A stretch of 64,000 bases of DNA from Kryptolebias marmoratus (Eukaryota; Chordata; Actinopteri; Cyprinodontiformes; Rivulidae), in NCBI RefSeq assembly GCF_001649575.2, contig NC_051437.1:21089365-21153364 (forward strand), given 5' to 3'. Below the pieces are notes generated by a model that ran no database searches, was not told the DNA's origin, and saw only the letters and a program-made list of their open reading frames with translations. Shown in pieces: positions 48,201-60,500 of this stretch; the stretch's first letter is position 1; the number at the start of each line of letters is the position of its first letter. The position numbers and the translations under genes were made by a program.

Positions 48201-51200
48201 GACTGCAAATTTGTGGTTTTGTTGCAATATAGATTGATCAACATTTGAAGCAAAGCATTTTTCCCTGAAGAATGTGCCAACACTGATCCTGTGTGACCAC
48301 CACAGGGAAGAATTCCACCTGTGAGATGCCATGGGGAAAACCAAACAGAACAGCTATCTGTTAGCTTTTACAAACAGAACTGAAGTTCCTTCTAACTGAA
48401 CAAATGGACCTGTCTTGAGTGAGAGGGGTGACAAAGGCATTCTCACTTTCAACACCCACATCACTGCAGCCCCACCCTGGTCTGCTGGCTAAAGACCAGT
48501 AAAACCGTTCAAATGTTTCCTCCACCCCAGAGTCTGGGCTAGTTCCCCTTAATCTCGCACTAGTTGAGACCTCAAGAGTCTGTCACCTTTCCTGTCACGC
48601 TCGGCTGCCTGCAGCCCATTGGCCGGCAGCAGATTTATTTCTCCCTGTCAGGGCCAATAGCTAGGCAATGTGGCTCAGCCCACTGTTTAGTTACAGTGAC
48701 AAACATGCTGATTAGAGAGGCCCCGATGATGGATGGCTCCTCGCCAGAGAGCAGTCCAAGTTTTTAGCGGGTCATAATGGGCGTGACACTGCACAGCCCT
48801 TCTCTCTGTTTCCCCCTTTTCTTTCTGTCCTCTCCTGGTGGACGGACCCCTCCCCCACAGGTCACACTCAAAAGGTCAGGAGTTAACGGGCCAGCCTTTG
48901 TGTATTGTCGGTACATCAAAATGACCCTGTTTGGAGTCATATTTGTAGACACTCCATCATCATCATCAAGGCCACTGCAACATCTCTATTCCGTGGTTCC
49001 CTGTGGCCCTTTTTCTCTCGTGTGACCACCAGCTCCCACACAGGTAAATGGGATGGTAAACAGCACTGTTGGCTTATTTAAACTGACCAGCCCTTTTACT
49101 CACTTTTGTGCGGATGGGATAGTCATGTACAAAATACACACACTCTTTTCTTTAATTCAGGCTTTCTTAGTGTTGTATTGAATTTATTTCTACCAACTGG
49201 AGCGTGCAGCTAGCAGAGTGTGTCGGGGACTGTTAGATATTGAGTTATTCTTGCGAAACTATTCTATTTGGAAATGCCACTTAATCGCCTCTGAATTTTG
49301 CAGCACTCAGACCGCTGCAGGGAGCCTCTCCCACTGAAACCTCTACAATGATTAAAAAAAAAAAAAAAAATTCAGCTGACACTAGCACTGAGACCAGGCT
49401 TCTTTTGTCAGTATTTTTCTACATCTACTGCACATAGTGTGTACTGTCCACATTTACAAAGGGCTAAAATTGTAATTTCAATATTTGCTCTTTAATAATC
49501 AGTACACAGCAGATTGTTTGTTCTTGAGTTGAGCAGAGGTTTTGAGTGTGAAATGCCAGATGTTTAACCTCAGTAATTATTATAAATATGCAGCCAGTCA
49601 AATCTAAAGACGTGGCTCTGGTGTAGCACCGTGGAGTCCAGGTCCTGAGGCTCGACTTCCCATTCAGCATCAGTATGTTGTGCCCAGGGGCACACAGAAT
49701 GTGTGCACAAGGGAAGCTGGGAAAGTGCAGAGCAGGACAGCACCTCATTTGTATTCTTTTTGAAACAGATGCTCCACTGCATTAATGATCTCTAACTAAA
49801 ACATTCATAAAGTGTTATTGGATTGTTAGCAGCGGGGTCAAGAAGCGTGACCCCGGAGGTCTGAAGGTCGCCAGCTTCTCTCTCTTTGTGGTTTCCTCCC
49901 TTCCTACCTTCTCGCCTTTCCTCTCTCTCTGTGTTCGGGACGATCCGGTGACATCACAACAGCTCAGCTTCAAAATTGGATGCAGAGAGTGAGAAGTTCA
50001 GTTGTAGCCCAGGGCAGTGAATATTTTTCCATTTATTTATGGGGAGTGGAAGAGAGGCGTGAGGGGGAAAGCTGAACAGGCATAAAAAATAGAAAATAAT
50101 AACTGATAGAATAAATGAAAGCTTAAGTAATAAGAAATCAAAATACTTCCTTCTTGTTTGTATGCATGCTTAGCCCAATCTCATGGTTAAGTGAGCCTTA
50201 CCTTTGTTTTGGTGGAATCCCCCCCAGTTACCTGGCAATTTTACTGAAGAAGTTGATATAGATTACTAATAAAGATACCTAAGATAAAAAGATATTTTAG
50301 GCAGATCTAATATCTACGTTAAAGGCCTCTGAGAGGTTTAAAACAAGCAAAGAAGCATCCTTGATTTGTGCTTCACATAAACTATTGTGAAGCATTATTG
50401 GTTACAAGGTACAATACTTGGTGTACGTATACACAGCTTGGTAAAGAACCCGTTCTGTTTGTTTTATTTAGCTACTTTGTTACTTGGGGCTACTTGCAAC
50501 AACACAACTTATTATTTAATTGCATTTATGGCAACTGACAAAGGTAAGATATGGGCAGTTATATTTTATTTTGTTCTAATGTGATCACCAAAGAGATACC
50601 AATAAATTAATTCGGAAAATTTGGGACTTTTTAGACATTTTGACTTTTTAAAATTATTATTGTGGACTTTTCACTTTTCATTCATGGAGCTATTAGCCAA
50701 ACAGCTGTCTTATGGTATATGGATCAACTTAAAGGCTGAAAGCAACTCTAAGAATCTCAAGTAGATCTTCACAAAAATATTATAAAAATATAAAAATAAG
50801 ATTACTTGTAAAAAGATTTTTAGTCATTTCAACTGATGTTTACAGCTTTTAATAATTTATTTATTTGAAGCTTGGAACTTTTTCGTTTTTTTTTTTCTTT
50901 CTTTTATACCACTTACTGTGTTCTCATTTTTTAAAAGCAGACTGCACACTATAAACCATAAGCTCTTTAAGATTTCAACAACAGAAGAGCAGAGGTTGTT
51001 CAAAACCTCCTTAGGAACAGCTCAAATTACACAACAACAACCCTGAGGTATTTGAAATGAACTCAAACTCACCAAATGCCAATTTGAGATCACACTCTAT
51101 AACCCACAGGACCCTTTGGATCTATTGCTAATGTCCTGGTTCCAGTCAATTAAAGACAACCTAAATGTTATTTGTTTATGCCATAACCAGTTGGAGATGT

Positions 51201-54152
51201 TTGAAATGCAAAAAAGGGATTTGCTCGAGGCACCAGGTGCCATATGTTTTAATACTGGAACTCTTTGCACTGATGAAATAAATCAAAAACATATATAACC
51301 TAATTTGAAATAGCAGTAAATGAATTTGTGTAAAAATAGTCAAACTTATTTAGAGGTTTTATATGTGAGCTACCTGTATATACTTTGAAATACAACCAGG
51401 TTCTTACTTCCATATTGAATGTTTTTTTGCATTTTGACTGAGTTGGAGAGGGCAACTACTCCCAAATCATGCCTAAAATGTTATCTATGCTTACTGTATC
51501 TGTCTCAGTTAAATGTCTAAAATCTGTTTTTTGTGGTCAATATGAATCTGAGCTGACCTACGATTAATAGAGTTGAGTCACCTCACCTGTCCTACTCTTG
51601 ATTGAAGACCATGTGCGGTTTGACTGTGTGCACATCCAACCATGTGTGTTGGGAAAGAAGTTTGCATAAAAACTCCTGGCTGCAGGAAATCCTAAACTCT
51701 GGTTCAATTTCTTTGTGTGTTTTCTGCTTGTCTGTGTGCACTGCAGAATTTCACCCTGGACTGAGAGGAAGGGCCATGTTAAGAGAAGCTTAAACAGTCT
51801 TTTTGCACAGTATGTACTGCCTCATACTGCCTGTACTCACTGTGTTGAGCTCACACTCGTGCTTCAGTTATAGATCTAATCAACAGATCATTTCTCATAG
51901 TAACAACACACCTTCAAGAAAGAATTGTAGCTGCATTAAAGAAAGAAGGTTATGGGCAAACTTGAACAGTGGCATCTGCGATGATTTCTTATTTGCTCAC
52001 CTTTTATACCTTTCCAGAATAATAGCTGGCAGAAAGAATTGGCCTTTGGATTGGTAAATCAGACTTGCAGGACTGCACCCTTGAAATGTGGCAAGTATAA
52101 TCTAGTGAAAGAGAAACTGTTAAGCCACCATGAAATAGAGGTTAGGGTTTGATGCCAGAGATCAGTTTGTCTCGTCACTCTGCCAAATCATCTATGCAGG
52201 CCAGAGGAGAACTCGGAGCACAATGTGCTCTACACACATCCATCTTTAACTGAAATGGCCAACCAGACGGGGAGACTTACAGGTGGGACCCAAAGGTTGA
52301 GCTGAATGCTGAACTCCTAAACAATGAAAAAGCCACTTTCAGTCAATACTCATTAGATGTACAAATGGTTTGTGTTTTTGAGATTATGAGGCAGTCATGC
52401 TGTGTTTTGTTTGGTGGATTTGCAAAAAAAACTTATTTTTTTTCTAATTCCTTAAAAGATGTAGTCTAAAGATTGGTCATTAAATTGGCCACCCAAGCAA
52501 TAAACATATTAAATAAACCACAGATTAGAGAAGCAGGTTTTTGTTTTACCCGACTTGAAGCAAAGAAATTGCACTGCCCAGTTTCAGATGGATTTGATGG
52601 CTCTTAATTGTGTCTGCCTTTTTTTAATAATGCCTACTATACGATGCTAGACTATGCTTTATTGGTCTGTTGGAGTCCGAGCCCAGAGCCATTACCAGGG
52701 GCCAAAATGGGCCATAAAAGTTGGGCCAAGTCTAATTATGAGACTTATAATGTAAAGTATTTTGGAATGCGTCCACAGTGTTTTTTGTGATATCTAGCCC
52801 ACATTTTTCATGGTAATTAACATAAAACAGTCAGCAACTGGTGAGGCACTGCTGAATTTCCTGCTTCAAAGACCTACACCGATGACCGGTCTTAGACTAA
52901 TTTTTATTTTCTAATGGCGCAAGTTTGACATTCTTCACTGGCCTTTCTTACTCAGGGTGGTGAACTTTATTTCACTTACATACTTGCACATGGAATGATT
53001 AGCATAATTGTCCCATGTTCACATATGGCTCATATCGATTGTAAGAACTGCATATCAAAGAGGACTCCATAATCACCGTAATTACAACTGAGGATGCAAT
53101 TACGCATAATATTGCGTTATTAGCGTTGATTTTGTTTGCCACACTCACCAAAGCGGAGCAAAAGGAAAGCTGAATGGAAGAGGTTGTGTTGCATGTGAGA
53201 ATTATACTTATTTAACTGTTCACCTTGGTGGTGTTAATTCTTAACCTCCACCGACACCATTTCCTTAGCCTCTTTCTCAAGGTTAATATATTTAATAAAA
53301 GTTAATAATTTGAAAAAGCTAACTTTCCCTTGGTCTGTCCCAGCAGACTAAATTAGGCTTCTCACTGGACTCAGCCTCTCTCTGTATCATTTTTTTGGAG
53401 GGGTGACATGAGGACCAGTAAATTGCTTTCTTATGTTGAAAGTTCAGACTGCAGACTTCAAACTGTTCTGTGCTAATTTTTTTTTTCCTCTTTTGTTTTA
53501 AAATTGTAAAGCTCTAGCCTGACTTCCCTCCCATCATCTTACCATATTTGTAGTGTATTTATGTGTATTTGTCATCCTTTCATATTAACCACATTTTTGA
53601 CATATTTCTTTGTTGACTGTTCTTTTTTTCATAATCAAATCTGATTTGGGTATTTCAGCTGAGATTTGAGGATTTCTCAGGTCTACCTGCTCACTTTGGC
53701 TGAGTAAAATGAAAACTGTAACAAACTTACAATTTTGTTAAAAAGAAATGACATGGTTTTATTCACAACTTTGTTATGTAGCCAAAAATCTAAGCACAAG
53801 TTTGATTGTGACAAAATGTTGAACTGCAAAAATCACAAGTTTCCTTTGATTTTTAGTAGTTTGGTAGTTTGCTGTAGGATTCAGCAACCAGACCTTTAAT
53901 ATCAAAAGTTACATTGTTTAAGTCACATGTTTTTATTTGTACACAAAAATTTGATCTTTATACACTTTCCATCTTTTTTTATCTTCAGAATTATTTTTTT
54001 TTCAAAAACTTTTTAGATGTTTGCGTTGTAATAAACTCTTTAGAAAATTGAAAAATAAATCAAAAACCTACAGAAATACCAAAATCGCTGTATTATATTT
54101 TAAATTTCCAATGTGTTATATTAAAATGTGTATCAGTGTATAAATGGTGCAT

Positions 54153-54153
<1 letters not shown>
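39236..54153. other. Gene desert, left part
   Basis: About 15 kb in which I find no credible exon on either strand. It is mostly unique AT-rich DNA with poly-A/T runs (for example 49350-49369) and few recognised repeats. Several blocks with balanced composition and clustered ATTA/TAAT cores (about 40,280-40,400; 45,690-45,830; 48,560-48,780; 52,830-53,170) are described among the findings as candidate regulatory DNA. Confidence 0.45.

Positions 54154-54212
<59 letters not shown>
54154..54212. repeat. (AT)n microsatellite, about 58 bp
   Basis: An uninterrupted AT dinucleotide tract, self-complementary and likely unstable in length. The short ORF across it is an artefact of the repeat. Confidence 0.95.
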
Positions 54213-54214
<2 letters not shown>

Positions 54215-57099
54215 TTTTCTTTTAATTTGGACACTTTGTTTCATTCATATAATATTTTTTTCTTTCCATTCCAGTTTCATTTCATTTACTTAGAAGCCCT
54301 GAGGAGAGTGGTTCAGTAGTGTGTTCATGCATACCTATGTGCAAAATGTGCACATAATATGTAACTTGTTCTTCATAAATGATAAAATGACACATATTTG
54401 TATGTTCTGCAGTACCAAGAAAATTAAATTTTCGGTGTATCCGTGAGTGCAGACAGATGTGCGTGGAAGCGTGACAGCAGCATACCTTGCACGCAGTCAC
54501 AGTCGAGGCCTCAGGCGATGTTTGCACTGTGTGACAATAACCCCTTTTATTCTGCTTCTGCTTTTACCAATGTTTTGATTTCTACTTAAAGTTTTATGTC
54601 AGTGCCCTCCCTCAAGGGTGCCATTACCTTGTATGCTAATAGAGCTATGCATATTCTATTACTGCTGTCAGGGCAAGATAAGGGACACATTCAGCAAAGG
54701 AGCACTTAGGGGCCAATGAACCCAGTGAGGGGTCCTGCTGCTCCTGCATTATCAGTCATCTTCACATCTGAATGGAGCTGGCTTATGGGCCTTCTCTTCC
54801 CTCTCCCTCTCTGCACAGTAATGACTAAGGACTCTCTTCCGTGATAATCAGTCACTGGGAAACCACCCGATCCCTATCTTACACACACCCAGACATAGAC
54901 GGCCACGTGCATGCACACATACACACATTGGGAAACCATGCACAGCTGCAAGCTCAATCTGAACCAACCACAAAAAATTCAAGAGCAGGGCAATAACACT
55001 AACACTGTCACATGGAGACAAACATGTCTCATTTAGGGTCAGTTTGGATGGGGCTAAGTAGGTCTTTATTTTCAGACTGACTGAAGTCTTCTCTCCCGCA
55101 TAATGGTAATGAAGCCATATGGTATGTGGAATTGGATTACTAACAAATGTTCCATAGCACCGTCTTTCCCCTGGCCTCTTTCTTTTCTTTTTTTTTTTTC
55201 TCCCACAATTCCCCTCCTCCTCTCTCTCCTACACTCCAGTGTTCCCCGTCTCCCCCCTCTGTGTCGCTGTCCCCCAAAAAGCAGCCATTTGAAATTAGAA
55301 CAGCATGTTGTCTAGGAGTGAGCACCTCATTTATAAGATTAAATTAAAAGCCAGCCATGCTCAGATGGTATTCTGTGATGATGAGGAAAGGGAGGGGGGG
55401 CACCTCTTCAGCTGCACACAATCATCTTCCTGTCATGTGATTTTCTGGTTCCTGGTGGTGACACCTTCTTCCTGTCACCTGTTATGATGTGTCAAATGCC
55501 ACACCTAATATGCTAAACTAGCATGTCTTCTTAATGTGTTACCAGTTCTTACATTTTATTTAACTTTGCGGTATTTAAATGCTGTGAAAGCCTATGAGTT
55601 AAACATGTTAATATCTTGACACAGACGCCATAAAAAATTTTTTTGCCACACTTTTAGTCAAAAGGACCTCGCAAATTATGCTCTATAAATGGAAGAAATT
55701 TTCATTTTGGTTTCTACCTAAAAACAGATGAACTTTTATTGAAAACGTGGAAGCGATTAGTTTAAGGGGCGTCTTTTAGTGTAATTCCCAAATGAAACGA
55801 GCAGACCCCGTATTTATGAAGCCCGTAGCACAAAGAGGGGAGCTCTTAATGAGGCAATTAAGCCGAGGGGTCGAGAGACTTTGATCTAGAGCACAGTGAT
55901 TTTTACAAAAACATCTCACAGTGATAGATACTCATAACTCAGGGGCCTTAATTGTGCTTAATTTGTTTGGAATAGGAATGTGCTTTCAATTAGAGTGTGG
56001 ATTTGGGCCTGCGTGTTTAAAGGAGGCTGTCAGGGAAAATTAAGAAGCAGTTTGGTTCCCCTCCTGTGTTACTGTTTTTTATCACAGGCAGAGAGAGCAA
56101 GAGTCAGCAGATAGACAGATGAAGAGAGCAAACAGAAGGTAGAGACATGTAATTAGGCTGCAAGATGAAACGGATGCCTCAGATGAAGCTACAGCTGAAT
56201 GAATGGTTGACCAGAGGCACTTTAAGGAACTCTTGGACTATTTATCCTATGTATAGTTGTATGTCTGGAACAGTGGTAAACATTCCCCATGTTTTACCTG
56301 CTTGTTTACCAATTTCCATTTTATTTATTTTACCATGTAGAATTATATGCAATGGTTTGACATGTACAATAAACATATTTTCACAAAGACAGTTACTCTG
56401 GTGTAAGATTTTTATTATTATTATTATTATTAATATTTTGATGGGGTAGAACATGTTTATTTTTAATATTCTCAGTTTTTTTTTAGTGGGGAAAAAGTCC
56501 AAGGTTGACAAGGTTTCATCAGCTTACATGGTACTACTGCATGAAGTAGCACTATGTGAATTTTTTATAACTAAAGCCTTACATGTTTTTCTAGTTTCTA
56601 TAGTCATAGTATTAAAAAAAAAAACAGTTAAAATTCAAAGGTTTCACAGATGATGTAAAAATCATTTGGTCTTCACCGGGTCTTACAATTTAGAGTCGTG
56701 GCTGAACAACAACACAGCTACACTCTCACAATATTCATTTTACCAAATGTAAGCCAAATTGCAGAAGCAGTGTGTAAAAACTATACTCTACATTACATAT
56801 TTCAACAACTTGTCGAACCACCCTTTACATCAGTAACTTGAAGTAACCATCTTCTGCTTGACTTTATCGCTCTCTTATGTCATTAGAAGGGACTTTTGTT
56901 GTTTTGTTTTTTTGTGTTTAGTTTTGTTGTGAAGGTGGTTATAATTATTTTGTTTTTGTAAAGTTCTCTTATGGTTTCTTATAGTTTGGGTCTGGTTAAC
57001 GTATGAATTTCAAGTAATTTATATATATATAATTTGATACTAGGTGTCATTACCTCACTTTTCCACTTCAATTTTTTTCTTCCCAGAATGCATTTTTCC
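54213..57099. other. Gene desert, middle part
   Basis: No coding exon recognised. It includes an (ATT)n run near 56411-56432 and two composition-balanced candidate regulatory blocks (54,590-54,800 and 55,730-56,060). Confidence 0.45.
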
Positions 57100-57560
57100 A
57101 TTATTCTTGTCGTTTGTTCAAATGCAATTTTAAAAAACATCATTGCCATGTTCTTTTTTAAGAGACGAGGATGCCCAAACCACCTCAATTGAGTCCTTGA
57201 TGTGAAAGTGCAACAGCTTTAATTTGAACTTCCCCCAGATTATAAATCTCCTCACCTTTTCTTTTAAGACTCCCAATGGAGGAAGCTCATTTCATCAACT
57301 TGCATTTGGCATCTCGTTCTTTTGACCATGATCCACATCTCATGACCATAGGTGAGGACTGGAACGCAGATGAACCAGTAATTTCAGAACCTTGCCTTTT
57401 GACTCAGCTTCTTCTTCTCCATGACTGACCAGAGTCTTGCTGTCATTACGGTGGACAAATCCCCAATCTGTTGGTCCATGTCCTGCCTCCATCCTGCCAT
57501 CGCTGGAGATAAATACTCCCAGATACTTGAACTCCTCTGCTTAAGGCAAAGTCACACCCC
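57100..57560 (-). mobile_element. LINE reverse transcriptase C-terminal relic
   Basis: On the - strand the order of blocks is VPVLTYGHEMWIMVKRTR, then DEMSSIG, then LRWFGHPRL near 57,160-57,190. This matches the usual teleost LINE ending (VPTLTYGHELWVMTERTRS, AAEMSFLRR, SQLRWFGH) as I recall it. The DNA at about 57,500-57,545 also follows the familiar segment upstream that encodes the EEFKYLG region. Frameshifts and deletions make it inactive. Boundaries are approximate. Confidence 0.8.
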
Positions 57561-60500
57561 AAGCTGAACTTGTTAAGACTTTTTCTAAATGTCACTTTAA
57601 CAAACTTTAACATTTGACAAGTTAACTGAAGCCTGTAGACTATGAGCTCTAATCCTTGGGGGTTTTCTGTATTTTCACCACAGGATGAGCTTGATGGTAC
57701 AACTAGTCCTGGGAAGCTTTGTAACTTGTGATTTATTTTTCCCCTCTGTGCTTTGAGACAGGATTTACTGCTGAAGTTAACAAACTGCAGCTTCTCTGTT
57801 GCAACATATTTAAAACGTTCTCATAAATTCAACATTGAGTTCTGTGAGAACCATCAACCACAGGAGAACAAACAAGTTATTTCTTGTGTTTGCTTTTTTT
57901 TTCCAATAAAATTACAGTTAAATGCATTAGATATGCAGCAAAATAAAAACAACCAAGCTTCAAAATGCCAACACAAATCACTTTTTAATCGCAAGTTGGA
58001 AAAAGCAAATGTAGTTTGCATCCTGGAGAAGTGACTTCAGGTATATGTTAAGCAGAAAAACATTTACCCTCATAGTTAGAACATTTTGTGACATCAGCAG
58101 GTATGATATATCTGTGTAATGTAATGGTAAAGCCATTTACAATATTTATTTAAATAAGTCACATTTTTGTAACAGAGAACGAGATATATTTTTTTGACCA
58201 ACTTAGATCTAATTTTTTTTCTGAATTGCTTGCTAATTATTGCTATTATTTTGTTTCATCCAGTTAAAAGGACTTCCTCTGTTGATATTTCTCTTGATGT
58301 GAATGGCGTGTGTGGCCTATGGGTGTGTTTGTGTGTGTGTGCATGTGCATGACACACTGCCAAAGCTGCAGAGAACTAGATGAGAGGCTGCTCGGTGCTG
58401 ACAGGCAGATGGTCTCTCTCACTGTCTCTCGAGGTCTTCCACTTCACACCCCATTACACCTGCCTCTTCCTATCAGCCTGTTGTCTGTCATTCACTGTGC
58501 TCCAGCATCCACACCTCTTTTTCCTCTGTCTGTGTCATGCTTTCTCTGCTGCTCACTCTGTCTCTCTGTCTGCCTTATTGGCGACATGTCAAGTGTCAGG
58601 TGCAATCCCAGCTGACAGATCTGCTGTGGCATGTGTGTGGGTGTAAAACCAGTAAAGTGATGTCTTTTGCTGCCTCCCTCTACCCCCCCCCCCAACATCC
58701 CTTTCTCTGTCCTGGTGGCTGTCTGTATTGCTAAAGCTCCTGCTTGTCTGCTCAGAGGCCAGCAGGCACTCGACGGTCTCCAAGGGGCTGTTAGGGTGAA
58801 ATCCCCTCAGCAAAGATACTTGGCAGCTCTTTACAGCCACTTGGGACAGAACCTTTACTGATCCCACTGTTGTACCAGTTCTGCTGCTGAGTAGCAGGCT
58901 GTCTGACAGGCAGGGATGGGTGTCAGCCTCCCTCTAGTGCCAGTTGGGTGTGTTCCAGTGTTGGAGTGTCTAACTTGTTAATTTAGGGTTTATGGTCCAT
59001 GGAGTGTGACTGTTATGATTCAACTTCCCCTCTAATTACTGTCTTTAGTTAAATTGAGTTACTGTCAAACATAGCCAGTGCTTGAATTTTTAAACTAATA
59101 AATAAAAAAAGATAAGCAATTATTTTGCTTTTTGTTTTGAAGATACAGTTGTGGCTGAGATGTGCTTCACAGGTGAACAAGAGAAACGTGTTGACCCAGA
59201 CAAGCAGCAGCCACACATGGCTGACCTGTGGGGTCAGCTGCAGCTCAGCAGTCTTCTACTGCTGCTGCAGACATTCAATCTTTTACTGTCTGACAGTTTG
59301 TTCATATGGTGAGATTACGTTTCTGTATCCCACACATAAGTAGAACATTTGTGAAGCTCTTAAGTGACTTTGTTTTTGTTGTTGTTTTGAAGATGTTAAA
59401 GGGATTTGTCAGCTAGTGCACTAAGTGAGCACTGTCCAATCTGGGACAATTTTGTTGCTGCTACTTAGTAAAGCAGAATATGAGATTTTATAATTCTGAG
59501 GGAAACCATTGGTATGAAAAAACTGGACTATTTTTAAGGTGAAAATCATTATAACAAGGATTTGAACAACATAAAAATACTTAAATTTATTTTATAATGT
59601 GCCTATTTTTTTTTTTTTTTTTACATATTTTTAAGTTTAAGTGACATTTAGTTAACAATATAAAGCAACAAAATGCTGTCAAAGATCATTGGAATCAGGA
59701 GGACTCTGTAATCAGGATGTTTAGCTTCTGGACTCAGGACACCAAGCATCTCAGATAATTTAACCCCGGAGAGCTCGAAGTCTGTTATTATCTTCAAAAA
59801 GATCCACAGAGCAACAAAAACGGTTTTGTTTTATATATTGACCCCTTCTCAACTTACTTTTCCTGTCAGCTTTTACAGAGCAAGATGATGCCACACTTTA
59901 TCTCCCGCAACACAATTTTTAAAGTGGATTCCCAAAATGTGTTGTGCTATTTGAGAATTGACTGAAAGAAAGAGTCTTTTAGATCAGCTCTTTGAAAACC
60001 GCCTGTCATTTACTATGCTTCAGCCTCATTCCAGACAAGGTTCTTCAAATTTCGCCATCATTGTCCCTTTTGGATCAGCACTTGCAAGCTAAGCAAAACT
60101 GCCCTAGCCACTTCCTGCTTCTTTCTCTGTTGGCTTTGTTGCAGACATGGTCCTGGCCTCTGAGAAGAAGACTTTTAATTAGCTTGAATAATAGCCAAGC
60201 ATGTGTGGACCTAATCCCTTGGCCTAACTCTGCTCTGTTAATGGTTTCCTTGTCACTCACGCGGCGCTGCATGAAAGCACAATTTGCCTTTCACTCCCAA
60301 CACCTTCCTTTTTTTCTTTTTGTTTTGCATTGGCCCTCTTTGCCACACCCACCACTCTAATCACAAACCTTCTTCCTCCTGCTAAGCAAAAAGAGATCTC
60401 TTCTTTTATTCTTTCCCTTCTGCCTTTGTCTTTTCATTTTGCCCCTCAGTTTTATTAAATTTTCCCCTAATCTGTGTTAAGAGGCTTTCGAACTGATGAG

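Noticed and set aside
49836..49857. Perfect 7-bp inverted repeat GGGGTCA...TGACCCC
   Set aside because: Too short to suggest an RNA hairpin gene; it could be a nuclear-receptor-like half-site pair, but nothing supports that.
58310..58740. Several overlapping frames of 65-101 codons on both strands
   Set aside because: All arise in a CT-rich low-complexity block; no frame stands out and no exon boundaries are credible.
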